64,000 nucleotides of DNA from Marasmius tenuissimus (lineage: Eukaryota > Basidiomycota > Agaricomycetes > Agaricales > Marasmiaceae), in NCBI GenBank assembly GCA_029532415.1, contig JAQOTA010000047.1, forward strand, positions 682,001 through 746,000, given 5' to 3'. Below, one piece after another: positions 10,831 to 23,035 of this stretch. The notes under the pieces were generated by a model that worked only from the letters and a program-made list of their open reading frames with translations, was not told where the DNA came from and did not search any database. The translations under genes were made by a program, and so were the position numbers. Within the stretch, counting starts at the first letter, position 1; every line of letters starts with the position of its first letter.

Positions 10831-13787
10831 TCAAGATGCAGGTTTCTCTTGCCGGACGACGGCAGCCAAAGACTCCAGTACGGTGGGAGGAGCCACAAAT
10901 CGACTCTTCTTCGCAGTTCCTGTGGGAGAATCCTCGTCCTCACCCGTCTCCGCTTCTTGCTTGCGCTTCTTCGCCAGGAAGTGAAGATAGGCCAAGCTAT
11001 GTTTAGGTGTAGGAGCAGGAGCCATATTGACGGGGGGAGAAGCGAACCAGAGAACCTCATTTGTTTGTGGATCCCGGTCAAAATGACGAGCTGCGAGTGA
11101 TTGAGATTAATCAAGGACAAATCTCAGAGTCAAGAAGACAACAAACATACTGGTCTCCGGCGGAAGTTTCTTCACGCTCACATTATTGCCCAACGCGGAG
11201 CCACCCGCTGCTGTAAGAACGGTCCTATCGATTGCAGGCTTCGAATTGGTTGGCGGTGGCTTGGGGGGCTGGTTGTACTGAGCGGTTTGATTGAAGACCG
11301 GCTGCACGTAATGTTGTGCGGTCGCAGGAGCCACGGGCTGAGCGCTGAGGTTGAGGGCTTTGCTGTGGCCTGTATCGCCCAGTGGCCGACGAGACCTTTT
11401 GCCAGACGAGTCGCCGGTTTCGGCCTCTCCTGGGTCGGCTGGGAGCTCGAGTAGTCCACCTGGCCCCTTCGAGCCCTTTCCTGGTGACAAGAACGGACTG
11501 GCCAGTCGACTCGGGTACACAGCGCGCTCGAAAGGGTATATCGGCATGAATTCATCACTCTTGCGAACCTCTTCCGGTATGCACGAGTTCCAATTCTTGA
11601 TTCGTACGAAGATTCGATCCCGGTCATTGTATCGCGAATCACAAACATATAACGGGAAGCCCGGCCACCAAAAAGGCGCTCGGGGTCTGCCCCGTATATG
11701 TCGAGCAGTGAATTGGCAGGCAATCTTTTCGATAATATCGGCAAGGGGATGCTCAGCGAAGTGACCTTTCCATCAAAAATCAGAATGGTGAAGTCCGCTG
11801 TTACGAAGCGTGGAACACTCAACTGGTTTTAAAGACTTCTCTCTCCCAAAACACACGGTTAGGCGGATGGTATGTCTGGAAACACGTAAGCTCAGATGGC
11901 TTGCTGGTCAAACGTGTAAAACACACCTGTTCCGGTCGATAGTACCAGGAGACTGTAACACCGAGTTGCCCCTTCTTATTCCTGTAAGACCCGGTCAGTG
12001 GCCGAGGTATCAGTAGAAGCAGTGTCGTGTCTCACTCTTCTTCTGAGGTCCAGCACCTGAACACCTGTGCGATGATAGGTCGGCTGGGATCATCCGGGTT
12101 GCTCAGATGCAACCAATCCGCCAGTTTCACACTCCAACCCTTGTAATGAACTTCGTCGACAAAAGTCTTATCTCGCGTGAGCACTCGATGACTTGTTACA
12201 CCTGCAGCGCCTTCTCCATCTCCATGAACGGGCTTCACGTTCCCAGGACCAGCTTTAAGGGAGGCAAAGTGTGTGGTTGAACTATAAGGTGGCCCTGGTG
12301 GTGGGTCCGCCGATGTTAAAGCTTGGTATAATCTCTGAGGTCGAGATTGAGTGACCAGTTCAATTGTGATCTCGAAACAGCGTACCTGGAGGAGCAGCAC
12401 ATTCCCATATGGCTCCGTACACGGCTCATGCCAACGTCGCGCTTTTTCGAGCAAACGAGCCATGTCCTTATCGAAATCCTGCGGAGATGTGTACTCATTC
12501 TGGCGAACGCGGTTCTGGGGAGGCCTTTAGTGAAGAAGACAACACGTTAAGCGAAGGCCCAACCTCGATGATCTTGAGAGAAAGGGGTGTCTGGAAACGA
12601 AGAATGAGCCAGATCTCCTCCGAATCACTGTTCGCTCTTACCGTTAATGTCGAAGTTGGCCCGTTCGTCACCTCGGGAACCTCCTCTATTGCTGATGCCA
12701 GTCGGTTCCCACTGATCGCAAGAAAGAAAGTCCGTGAGCGGCTGTAGTGAAAATGAGATAAAACACGTTCGTACATCACATCCTTATAGCCCTTCACTGC
12801 ATGTACAATAGTCGAGTACACGTTCTGAAAATAGGCGCTGAGCAGTAAGAACGCAAGGTAAGGTGAAATGCCTCCAACCCACCTGGTTGCCCTCTTCCAT
12901 CCATCCCTGTTCACTGAACCCAGGCCACCGGGGTAAACTCCTCTCCAACTGGTTCACAATCTCTTCGCTCACGGCGTCCCGCTGCATCACTCCCTGCATG
13001 ATGAGTTTGGCCCCCAAATCATCCAACTGTCCTTCAGGCTCAGGAGACATGCCTCCAATGTCTATCTCTATATCTGGTGACGGCTGACGCACAGTGCGAG
13101 ATGAGCTCGCAACAGGTACGACAGCAGGAGCAGCAATAACGGGAGGTTTTGGTTGAGTAGGAGCTGTTGAAACCGTTGCTATTTGCACTGGTGTTGGTGG
13201 TACAGGCTGAGAAGGCGCTACTGCTTTGGGAGCAACTGGAGGCAGAGGAGGTTGTTCAACGACTTTATGGACCTTTTGTGCAGACTGAGGAGGTGGAGAA
13301 GTGGATCGTGGCTGAGGTAATATCGTCTGTTTATTCCATTCGGTTTCAAGGACTTTCTAAAGTAGTACACACAGCTATAGCTTTAAAATGCGGTGACACG
13401 GCACAGTGATAAGTGCGCACCTTGAGATTCTCAGCATCCCGAGCTATCTGACTTGACTCCTCGTTATAGAACACTGCGTTCCAAAACACCAAGGCCAAGT
13501 CCGTATACACATCCAAAGAATCCTTGTACCGATTTTTTTCTAGCGAGGCCTTGATATTGTTCAGGCTACGAGGTTCTGGAATAATCTACAGATGACTTTA
13601 GACGAAACACACACGAGATTTATGTGATATTAAGACTCACCTCGAAGTATTCTGGCCATTCATTCCGATCTACCAGAGCCATAAACATCGAACTGACATT
13701 CCTCTTCCCTCGTCCAGGAGCTGTCACGCTGGTAATCGTATTGATGACGTTTTCAATCGCTGCCTTCTGCTCCGTAGTTATGGGCAT
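10831..13787 (-). CDS. rsc1: RSC1/RSC2-like subunit of the RSC (SWI/SNF-family) chromatin remodelling complex: two bromodomains plus BAH domain
   Basis: Spliced from ATG 13787 to stop 10831 with about ten short introns. Bromodomain 1 (13787-13430) contains SMFMALVDRNEWPEYFE, IIPEPRSLNNIKASL and VYTDLALVFWNAVFYNEES. A Pro-rich linker of about 100 residues follows. Bromodomain 2 contains NVYSTIVHAVKGYKD and FDKDMARLLEKARRWHE and ends PYGNVLLLQRLYQAL. The BAH domain includes GWSVKLADWLHL, RPIIAQVFRCW, GVTVSWYYRPEQT, NRVFWEREVFKTSHFAEHP and RDRIFVRIKNWNSCIPEEV. The C terminus ends with AKKSRFVAPPTVLE. Two bromodomains followed by BAH is the signature order of yeast Rsc1/Rsc2, which help RSC bind acetylated nucleosomes in the nucleus. 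It sits between lineage-specific membrane-protein genes without functional linkage. Confidence 0.88.
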
Positions 13788-14062
13788 CCTTTGAGGGTAA
13801 TCCTCCGAAGTAGAACGCGAAGGAGCGAATATGGGGGTGGAAGTTCAAAGTGAAGGTGAGAATCGGTCACGTGGTTTAACGCGACGCGCTTGGGAGGCAG
13901 CTCGAACCAGACTCCGAATCGAGCATCGACATCAATACTTTGACCAATCAACTCAAGTGTCATCGAGCTTGTATTTACAGGTACCAATGCTCCTACTTCT
14001 CGACTGTATCCACCCAAGGTGAGGAAATAATCACGGAAAAACAATGGTCAATAGACCACCTC
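13788..14062. promoter_or_regulatory. Upstream region of the RSC1/2-like gene
   Basis: A short spacer between the start of the RSC-type gene and the stop of the oxygenase gene, both on minus. It must hold the RSC gene promoter. No TATA box stands out, and the frames here overlap in several directions without motifs. Confidence 0.35.
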
Positions 14063-15672
14063 CTACTCCGACTCGGAGTCGTATCTCCTCCTCGGTTGCA
14101 AACCCTCCTCAAAGAGTACCACGATCGCGTAAGATAGGTAGATCGAGGTTTCTCGTGTACCATCTGACTCGTTTCCGGTGTGATTTATCTCTTCCTCGTG
14201 GGATGACCACCTCATCGCTTTCTTCTTGAATTCCCAAGTGTAGAACGGAATATCCAGCTCGACGTCCTCCATCCAAGCCATACTAGCTTCGACCTCTTGG
14301 CTCACTGAGCGGTTCAAAGCTGTATCGACATGAAAGGGAGTGAAAGGGTATACGTAGGCATCAATCCCGCTCTCCGCATCCTCATCGTGAATGGGATCGC
14401 AGATTCTGCTTTCGATGATCCGGACGACAATAGGAATGACCTCGATCGCCCTAGTCCCATGAAGTTGTTGTGCAGCCGCCAGCAGCACCGCATCCGATCC
14501 CACTAGGTTTCGCGAATCAGTTCCCATTGGATACTGATGTTGAAGGACGATCCCAAACGAGCCCTTGATATCTTCGAGTGCAGTCTTCGCTCTCTCAACC
14601 ACGGCAGGAAAACGCCCTGATGCCCCGGTTTTAGCTCCGTCATAATCGAGACTGAAGATCTTGAATGCGATCACTGCCCGGTTTCCAGACTCGAGGCGCT
14701 CAACAGAGTGAGGGACATCAGGATGGAATGCCACCCATTGTCCACGCTTTGCCGTCCGCCTGATTCCTCCAATGCAGAAGTTCCCCTCGTCAATCTCCTC
14801 GTCCGACCCTTCCTTGAAGGATCTTTCGTACTTGCCACCTGCCGTATAGTCCCCTATCCCGAGGAGAAACGTTCCAACAAGGGAAGACTCTGGTGTGTCC
14901 CGGTGAGACTTGAAGTGGCCACCCTTCCCGTAGATGTGTATCTTATACGGCTCGACTCGCACTTCAGAGGGTAGAAAGTTGTCTGCCCATATTTTGGCAA
15001 CGTCTTCGAGGAGCTTGGGCTTAACCTCAAAGCCATCCTTTGGTATTTCAAGCGCGTTCCTGACCGCAGGATCTACCTTGGTCTCGAAAGCCTTGTTGTC
15101 GCCAAACCCGGAAACAGGGGCGTGTTCAAGCCACTTATTGAAGGTCGACTCATTGATGCTAGGGGGGCGAGCCCAATTGCTCTCCTTTGACTCAAACTCA
15201 CAGCCGGGATAGGTGATCTTGAGGTCGAACGCCTCGTTATAAGTGCCGAAACAGAACGAGCGGGTTGCTTTGTTGGCCGCGATGTTGGCAGCGTGGAGCT
15301 GGTCCAAGATTTCTCGCTAAATGACAATAACGTCAATTCAGTGAGCCTTCACTTTTTGAGGTGAGCCTGGCGAAAGTGCACTCACCATCGATTCGGATGG
15401 GAGAGGATGGTCCTCAAAACGCCAAATAGTCACGACTTTCCCGATATACTTGGTCGAGCACGACATTCTTTCTATAGCACGGTTCAGGTCATACGCAGAA
15501 CGCATAGCTTTCCCAAATGACGGCTCGTTGACCTAGATGCGTCGAGATGAGAAGACGTGGTAAACTAGTAAAGACCTCTGGCACGCACTGTTTGTTCCTC
15601 GCCACTCTTCATTTTCTTTTCTAGTGACTCGGGCTTGTCCGATAACGTGGAATCATTTCTTTGGTGCTTCAT
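14063..15672 (-). CDS. 2-oxoglutarate/Fe(II)-dependent oxygenase (prolyl 4-hydroxylase-like fold)
   Basis: Exon 1 starts at ATG 15672 (MKHQRNDSTLSDKPES), exon 2 begins VNEPSFGKAM and ends FEDHPLPSESM, and exon 3 runs REILDQLHAANIAA to the stop at 14063, about 494 residues in all. The iron ligands are visible: the HxD motif in GGHFKSHRDTP (about residue 215) and the distal His in AFHPDVPHSVERL. SGNRAVIAFKIF then supplies an arginine expected to bind 2-oxoglutarate. YKIHIYGKGG precedes the first ligand strand, as in P4H-type folds. Related proteins are widespread in basidiomycetes as '2OG-Fe(II) oxygenase', with unknown substrate. The C-terminal 200 residues contain no domain I recognise. The product is probably cytosolic or nuclear, with no targeting signal. 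Confidence 0.82.
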
Positions 15673-16274
15673 GGAGGTCAATGAAGAAGGGAAGGTACGG
15701 AACGGAATCGAGGTCGGACAAAAAGGTGCGGGTGACTCACCCGATGTGAAGCGAACGCGTCCGACGCGTTCATCAGCTGATCATCACGTGCACCTTGGAC
15801 CTCCCTCCCAGTCCCTCCCAATGCCACTGCCAGGTGAACCGTGAAGCTTTGAAGCCTCAATGGTACGTGCCATTTTTTGGGTCACCCTCAGGCTCCTACC
15901 CACTCGTCGTAAGAAGAGCTCACTGACCACCATTCACATTACAGTTGGTGCTGGTGTGGTTTCGGTCGTGCTGTGATAGGTTGATGGAAAACTCTTCATG
16001 TGGCGGGTGGGAAGGACTCACCTGAAAGCTGGGACACTCTTCGCGCAATCCAGGTTTTCAGTCCGAAATTCATCAATAATAGTAAGTACTCATCAGCTAC
16101 ATGGAGGGCGTAAAGACAGTGACATGCCGTGTGTCGTACTTGCTCATAAATAAAACTACTAGATATGTATATGTGTAAAGTAACCGCAGAAAAAGTCCTT
16201 GCCCCGAGTAACCACAACTCGCAGAACGTATGGCTACATATATACAGATTCCAAGCAGAGGCACAGAACACACC
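15673..16274. other. Intergenic region, no gene seen
   Basis: About 600 bp between the oxygenase start and the stop of membrane paralog 2, both on minus. It must contain the oxygenase promoter and the paralog terminator. Overlapping short frames exist on both strands near 16000-16270 but show no motifs, and I see nothing else in it. Confidence 0.4.
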
Positions 16275-18089
16275 TCACGCAATTTCAACGTGGTCGTCCC
16301 GATCCCCGATCACACTCCGACGCGAACTATTGCTTTGTTGCATGCCTGGTCTCGGTGGAGTACTCAACTGCCCAAACTCTCCAGCAGCAACACCAAACGG
16401 TATCGTCGAAGACGCCATACTACCATCGCCATGCCCGCTACCGAACGACGTCCACGGAGACGGAGAAGAGAAAGATGATTGCGTCGTATCTTGGGAGAGT
16501 TGTCCGTGGGGGCGGTGACCATGACCTTGGTTTTCTCTTCTCGAAGCGACAACGGAGGAAGTCTCGCTAGGCGCTGGATATGCCGTGTAGGCTGGAGGAT
16601 TCAGGTTGCCTGAGCTTTGCCCTTCATCATCAGACTCGTCACGGTTGACCGCAGGTCCAGCGATTCTTTGGTTACCATTGAGAACAACCAGATCGCCCTT
16701 CCTCGGAGTGACAGGATCCATAGAATGTGTATCCACAGTGGGCGTCTGAGTTGAATTGAAAACAAAGGGCTGAATGATATCCTCTGGTGCGGGGGCAGGC
16801 AGGGTTGTACGCGCTGTTGGTGCCGGTGATGTCACGTAGCGCGTAGGTGGAGGTGAATGCGGCGTCGTGTAAGCCGAAACAGAACCAAACTGTGAGAAAG
16901 ATTGCGCACTTTCATTATGCGTATACAGAGTGGGAGTTCCAGACGTGGCGGGCGGAGGCGAGGTCGTGGTCGGGTAGATGCTACCACTGTAGCTGACGGA
17001 GGTAGATGGCATGGGTTTATGACCCGTTTGGGTCTCCGAGAGGGAATGCCTGTGATAACTGGGGTCCAACTCCTGAATGCCGCCAGACTTCGGTGCTCTA
17101 TTCTTCTTACGAAGCCACCAGAACACCAATGCCGCACCAATGATCACGGCCAGTCCTCCGACAACGCCGCCCGCGATTGCTCCGACAGGTGCACTACTTT
17201 TGGAATCATTCGACGTGGGGGTGCTAGTAGGCTGTCCGGTAAGGTCAGCGTGTTCTAGAATAACTCCATCAGGAATCGTGCTTATGCGAGCGAAGAAATG
17301 AAATTCTCACGTTGGTTGGAGATATTCCGCGCCTGATTCGCGTTGAATCGCTGATCCTGCCAGGTCGATGCTATCAAGATAGAAAACAATTCAGCTCCTC
17401 GTTCTGTAAGCCAGGCGACGTTCAATCACTCACGATTGGTGCCAGCATAGAATGGAAGGGTATTATTACCCAAGATCGGTATATCGGAGGGCCAATATCT
17501 GAATATGGAGTGAGAAGAGTGATTTCTGGGATCGAGGACACGAACTGACGTAGAGTTGGAGATGAAGTTATCTGGACATTCTTGACGAAATGCTGGCCAC
17601 CTATGATGAAGTTAGGTGGGGGCACGATTTGCGGATGGTCAGCCACGCACGTTAATACACTAGCACCTTGATCCTGGCACGCTGTACATGCGCTGTACAG
17701 GTTGTAGGCAGCCCAAGAGCTACTCGAATATCAGCATAGCACCAGCTGTCTTATTTTGCGAGACGCACCACAAGCAACGGGTCACCGTGCTTTTAGCCTG
17801 TGTAGGTGGATCGTAGTGATTTCCAGGTGTAAGTGGACCAACATTGAAGTCTAGAAATTGATGAGCTGAAGGAAAACCCGAGATGACACTGACACGCACC
17901 TCCTTGCAAACAAGGACCCGTCACTGCCGACGCCAACCAACAAGGCGACAAATTCTGGCCATTGTACATCCACGAGTATTCGGATCCACATGTCGCATTC
18001 GACTGCACAGAAGCTCTACTGCGCAGACTAGTGGCTCCTGAGAGTGCTGATAACCCGAGAACAACCACGGAGGTGACTGGAGGAAGCAT
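16275..18089 (-). CDS. Single-pass membrane protein, Cys-rich ectodomain (paralog 2 of 4)
   Basis: The first exon starts at 18089 with a signal peptide, MLPPVTSVVVLGLSALSGA, then CGSEYSWMYNGQNLSPCWL and GPCLQG. Further small exons give FNVGPLTPGNHYDPP, CSWAAYNLYSACTACQ, WPAFRQECPDNF and YWPSDIPILGNNTLPFYAGT. The transmembrane segment reads VIIGAALVFWW with basic stop-transfer LRKKN. The cytoplasmic tail is about 260 residues and Ser/Thr/Pro-rich. It shares modules with paralogs 1, 3 and 4: FSQFGSVSAYTT, IIQPFVFNS, NPPAYTAYPAPSE, RRENQGHGHRP and the terminal HVEIA. The PPAY motif could bind WW domains such as those of Rsp5-type ligases (inference from motif only). It is likely a secreted-pathway surface protein; the function is unknown. 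Confidence 0.83.
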
Positions 18090-20008
18090 TACTACGAAAA
18101 GCCAGCGAAGGCCCGAGGTTGCTTTCCAAGGTTGAGTTCAAGGAAGATGGCGGTGCGAAGCAAAACAGGTGTCAAGAACATGGGGCTTTGTATTAATGGG
18201 CCTCGCAGCCCAATAGAGCGCTCAGGACAAAACAGGAATGGAGTTTCTTGGTAATCGGACCCGGTTTGCGGTTTTGAGCACATAGCATGCAAGAGCTAGC
18301 GCGGTGACATTGTCAACAACGGGCTTGTCAGGCTCTAGGACAATCTCGGCGAAGAGTAGAACTACGCACAGCGAAAAGACCGGTGTTGAAACTGGGCATA
18401 ACGGCCACTTATAACGGTGCCGCCCATTAGAAACAAGTGCGATTGGGGAAGACCGAGGAATTTCCGAATCGGTCTCACGACCCTGAATTCCTCTTGAGTT
18501 GGACGATGAGGACGGGAGCAGATGCTTTGGCCGAGGGCATCAGCTGCGATGGTGGTGGTCAGAGGCAGAGAAGGGCGGAGAATGTTTTGATTTCGTCTGT
18601 GAGTCTCAGTCATCAACCGCTCTAGCTTACTCGAACAGGTTCTCTTTCTGATCGTTCTTAGAGTTGCTTTAATTTTTTTAGTTCTTAGCCTTCCCGTATC
18701 AGGACTGTTCACCCATCTATCTACCAGAAGCCCTGCCTCTCGGGTCCATGCTCCGAGGTTGATGCTCGTTCAGTTCATCTGACACCAAATGACAACGAAT
18801 AGACCAGTTTCTCGCGCAACTATTCCTCCGGGATACTCTACGCGACGCTGCGAGAGGAGTTGACAATGCTGGGATCGGCGACAAGGAACTACCAAGTACC
18901 TATGTCTCCCGGAATTTTACTTGCCGACGAAAAAGAACTCGATATGGTCAAGCTCGAAATCATATCACGATACTCGAGCGTTCATCATTATTATTAACTA
19001 GGCTTATCTGTTCGAGAAACAGTACCTTTTCACAAGGCGGGAAGTCTCTATATGCAAAGTATATGGTGAACAGACAGCCTGGAAACGGACTTGGAGTCCT
19101 GAAAGGCACAGGGGCAACCCGCCAGATCTTCTTTTGACCTTTTGGTGAGTTGAATTCGTCTCGCGGTTGAAGTAATAGTCGACGTTGCTCATATTGGCTA
19201 TAATCGTATCCAGCCAGAGGGAAAAGAGGGGAAACCCTACCACAATTCCACCATTGCGACTCCATTCCTATCTTGGATTCGACATCACCATCAAACCTCT
19301 AAGCCAAGAGCCACGACCATTCTCGGATTATTGTTCTCAGAACGAGCAGGTTTTGCCTCTCCGGCAACGGCATGACAGGACTTCTGTTGTACATATCAAA
19401 TGTTCAACACCTATCTGACTCCCTTTGGAATATGCAGTGACCATGAGACTGACAGCGTTTCTCTCGGTGGAAAGATACAATGACAGGCAAAATGCTCGAT
19501 AAAATTTTGAGAGCACGCAACACAACTCTTCGGGCTAGCCACAATCGATATCACGATCTGTGCCCAGTGAACCATGAACGTTTCTCTGCCCAGGGTTGCG
19601 TCCCGCGAGAACGATCTTCCTCAGGCGCTGGTATGCTAGAATGACTTTTAACTGACTCACACACCCATTTTCTATCATCTCCATATCACCTTTCGATGGG
19701 AAAACCATGTGTTTCGATCAACCTACAAGCAAGAACAATGTCCAATGTTCACGCCTTCCGTGTAAGTCCTCCCGCCCTTCTTCTGTGGGGCATAATTAAC
19801 GCCGAACCCCCAAGATCATCATGAGGTGCTGTTCCACATTGGCCGGCCGGTTTAAAACGCCACTCGGCCCTCGTCGATATATATACGCATCCTTAATGAG
19901 GGAAGGCTTCTTGCGTCTTAGGACCACTGTACCTTCGCACCTCGGGGCTTCAAATACCCGCGCACATATCGGTGATCTGTTTGCGTCCTTTCGCCCCCAA
20001 CTGCCACC
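18090..20008. other. Bidirectional intergenic region between divergent membrane paralogs 2 and 3
   Basis: About 1.9 kb separates the divergent start codons at 18089 (minus) and 20009 (plus). A TATA-like gatatatatac lies at about 19877-19886, 120 bp before the paralog 3 ATG. The longest minus frame here (19265-18960, 101 codons) has no recognised family and no splicing partner, so I do not call it a gene. Confidence 0.45.
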
Positions 20009-21789
20009 ATGCCTCATTCCACGGTTATCGCTGCTGGGTTCTTTGCCATTGGATATTCTGCCGCTGTCCGGGCTGCGGTACAACCTCGAGCTGATATACA
20101 GGCGACCGCACAATGTCAGTCGGAGTATGGATGGGCTCATAACGAACAGGGGACGTCTCCCTGCCTTGTATACGCTGCTTTGGCTGCGCCATGTCTCCAA
20201 GGACGTATGTCGTTGTCTCTTCCACTTATCGTAAGCCATAGTAACGCGATAGCCCCCAGGATATCACGTCCCGCCCATTACAGTCGATTACCACTACGAC
20301 CCACCGAGAGATGCTCATGTTAATCGCTGTGAATGGTGTGTAGAACAAGTCAATCAATATGTGCACCAACTTATATCCAGCAAGTTCCTGGGCTGCTTAC
20401 AATATGCAGAGTGCTTGTACCCTATGCCAAGATGTACTCAAAGCACTCCCGAATACGTGAGACGATGTCCTTCGATTGTTTGCCGTCTGGCTTCTGACAC
20501 AATTCTCATTATAGCTGGAACTCTTACAACGCAGCGTGCGGTAGCTCGTTGACGAACGACACGTTAGTACAAGCCTCTTTCCCAAGGCGTTGACCGATGA
20601 ACCTTAACACAGTTATTGGCCTTCTGATATTGCTATCACGGGCGGGCACAAAATACCTGCGTATGCCGCTACTAATCGTGAGTTTGTCATACAAACGTCC
20701 GAGAGGAGACCTAACACTGAGATCCTGTTTCTCACCCAGCCGCCGATTGGAAGGATCAAATCTTTGACCCTGTAAAAGCTCAACAGATAGCTCAACAGCG
20801 TGAGTCAGTCTGGTTTTCTTTGCTCCTATGTCGGCTCACCCTGTTGTAGATCTTCCTGATCTGGACGGCAAGCCACCGCCGGAGGAGGAAAAGAAGGACA
20901 AAAAACCCGTCGGGGCCATCGCAGGGGGCGTAGTCGGAGGGGTCGCCCTTCTCGCTGGACTGGGTATACTCCTCTGGTTTGTATACGACGCTGGAGGAGG
21001 GCTTCCTCCGGCGTGCAAGAGCTTCCATCCCCTAAAGACGGCCCCACGCACACTCACATGTTACCCGGCACCCCCAAGAACCCACTCAACTCCTTTACTA
21101 GCTATTCGAGTCATTTCCCTTCCACGACCTCACCAAGTCCTCCACCCATGAGCTCCACCCAGAGCATCTACACTTTCACCGAGAGTTCGCGACCCTTCTC
21201 TCAGTTCGGTAGCGCTTCGGCGTATACGACTAACCCGTACGGTACATCCCCTTCTCATGGCCATGAGGCGATGTCTCCCGCACCGACGATGCAGACCACT
21301 TTGCCTGGATCGGCGGATCACGTTCAACCTTACACCTTGATGGATTCTGACACCAATCCCGCTTCCCTTGCCCACCGCAGGAAGGCACAAGATCTCGCTC
21401 TGGCCCGCGAGGGTGTCAATCGACTGGAGGTCGTAGAAGAAGGCGCCGATGGTGAACGTCGAGAAGGGGCGGCCCAACAACCACCTGCTTACAGTCCCTA
21501 CCCGACTCCTAGCGAAACGACGTCCTCACATGAGGTCGCTAATGTACGTCGGGAGAGGCAGGGCCATGGACATCGTCCGTCCCCGGGATATCCGCCAGAG
21601 AAGGGATCCCAAGATTCGCAATCCACCGATTACCCGTGGACATCAGCGACGTCCGGAAATGCTTCCAACTCGACGGTGACGACTCCGGGACGAGGACAAA
21701 CGACGCCGACCGATCAGCCTGCACCCAACCGACATTTCTCGATGAGAAGTGTTGTGAGTGAGGATGGCCCTCGCGTGGACATCGCTTAA
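20009..21789 (+). CDS. Single-pass membrane protein, Cys-rich ectodomain (paralog 3 of 4), interrupted by a one-base frameshift
   Basis: The start at 20009 gives a signal peptide (MPHSTVIAAGFFAIGYSA). Then come CQSEYGWAHNEQGTSPC, YHVPPITVDYHYDPP, CSWAAYNMQSACTLCQ, WNSYNAACGSSL, YWPSDIAITGGHKIPAYA and PADWKDQIFDP over seven exons. The transmembrane segment is GAIAGGVVGGVALLAGLGIL. Immediately after it, near 20976-20981, the frame shifts: paralog 4 has one extra t in the otherwise matching stretch ctctgtgtttgtatacgac. Past that point the expected frame reads IRRWRRASSGVQEL and stays open to 21789. It includes FSQFGSASAYTT, HVQPYTLMDSD, QPPAYSPYPTPSE, RRERQGHGHRP and terminal PRVDIA. The tail is well preserved, so this is either a very recent mutation, an assembly error or a corrected site. 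Function unknown. Confidence 0.78.
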
Positions 21790-22214
21790 AATCGATAGTC
21801 GTGCCTAACTTTGACTCTGTTTGCGATTCTCGTCCTTCTCGGTTTCCCGAGTCTTCCCTTCCAGATTCCGACTACTGAAAAATGTCAATCTTGTTGTACA
21901 TCTTGATGCTTACCGCCTCCTAATGAATACGCTAGACACACGAGTTGGTTGAGTTGGATATCCTCTCGAGTAACCTCGTATAGTCCTTGACCTCCTCGAT
22001 GCCTTTTAGAAAGGTTGTCACAGAGGGTCGTCCTCGCTCTCTTGCACGCCATGTTGAGCATCCTCACTTCTAAGCAAGGAGTAAATGGAATCTCAGAGGT
22101 GCATCAAGGCAAAAGGTGTTTACGCCGTCACACAGGTTATGTATGACATAGTTTCTCAAATTTCGCTGGGAAAATAAAGTATCCTCAATATGTGCAGCTC
22201 AGTCGAACGAACGA
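21790..22214. other. 3' flank of membrane paralog 3
   Basis: Noncoding by inspection. It contains attctcgtcct-type sequence after the stop codon that is also found after the relic at 22446-22500, supporting a common duplication unit. No gene is seen. Confidence 0.4.
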
Positions 22215-22445
22215 ACGAACGAAGTTGCAAGTCCAATCGTCCATAGAATACTGTGCAGGAATACTGGTACAGAAGATACAAGAGCAAACCAAAGCCCGAT
22301 AGAAATACGTTCAACTCGATGATGGTGACACTAGGGCGAGGAGAGAGGACGCCGATTGACCAGCCCACACCAACCTAATTGATATGATTTTTCGATGAGA
22401 AGAAGTGCTGGGAGTGAGGACGGCCTTGGTATGGACGTCGCTTGA
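22215..22445 (+). pseudogene. Degenerate relic of the Cys-rich membrane protein family (C-terminal end only)
   Basis: Bases 22312-22445 align by eye with the last 115 bases of paralog 3. Shared pieces are caactcga..ggtgac, cgaggacaaacgacgccgac versus cgaggagagaggacgccgat, tttctcgatgagaag, gtgagtgaggatggcc and a final frame ending SEDGLGMDVA followed by a stop. Stops and indels break the frame upstream. Bases 22226-22312 instead match the 3' flank of paralog 4 (24616-24700), for example actggtacagaaga and aaagcccgata. The two pieces are joined in an order not seen in the intact genes. A short gaac tetranucleotide repeat lies at about 22204-22221. Confidence 0.75.
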
Positions 22446-23035
22446 GATTGGTCTCCTTTTCGCCGTAATTCTTAGTCATATTCTCGTCCTCTCCCGCCCA
22501 CTCTATAATCGTTCTTCTCCACGTTGCGACTCAAGACTCAGAGGATCTGATTTCTTGTGATCACGGAGTTTTGGTGAACACCATACTAGTCGGATCATAC
22601 TTACTGTACAGGGTACACTAATGATTCTGAGTATCATCCTTTGGGCTAATCTTACATTCGTTCTCTGAGACCCGGCAGTAGTGAAAACAGATTGGCAGAG
22701 CGTTCTCAGGTAAGTAGCCATGTATGGACGTCCATGCTCGTACTTAAATTGTAAAGTAAACCCTGTAAAATTCCTTTATTAGGAAGTTCGTTCGGAAAAT
22801 GCCGAAACCAAACTTCACGCCTTGCCCCGGGACCATACAGCACGTCAACATCACAGGCTTAAGGCTATATGTTGGAGAAGATTATGATCACGAAGACGGC
22901 AGTGGCACTAACGCGGGAGGGCTTTATATCTTGGGACAATAGTCACTGCTTCGGTCTACCACAGCACCTCGAATATCCGCGCCTGTATCCGGTATCTGCC
23001 AGTTGCATCCTTTCGCCCCACCTCCCACTGTAACT
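22446..23035. promoter_or_regulatory. Upstream region of membrane paralog 4
   Basis: This contains a TATA-like tttatat at about 22923-22929, 110 bp before the ATG. The last 60 bases, including catcctttcgcccca and ctcccact, resemble the same position before paralog 3 (cgtcctttcgcccccaactgcc). The 5' flank was therefore duplicated with the gene. Confidence 0.5.

Noticed and set aside
18960..19265. 101-codon minus frame in the divergent intergenic region
   Set aside because: No family match, no flanking splice-compatible exon and no paralog; treated as a chance frame.
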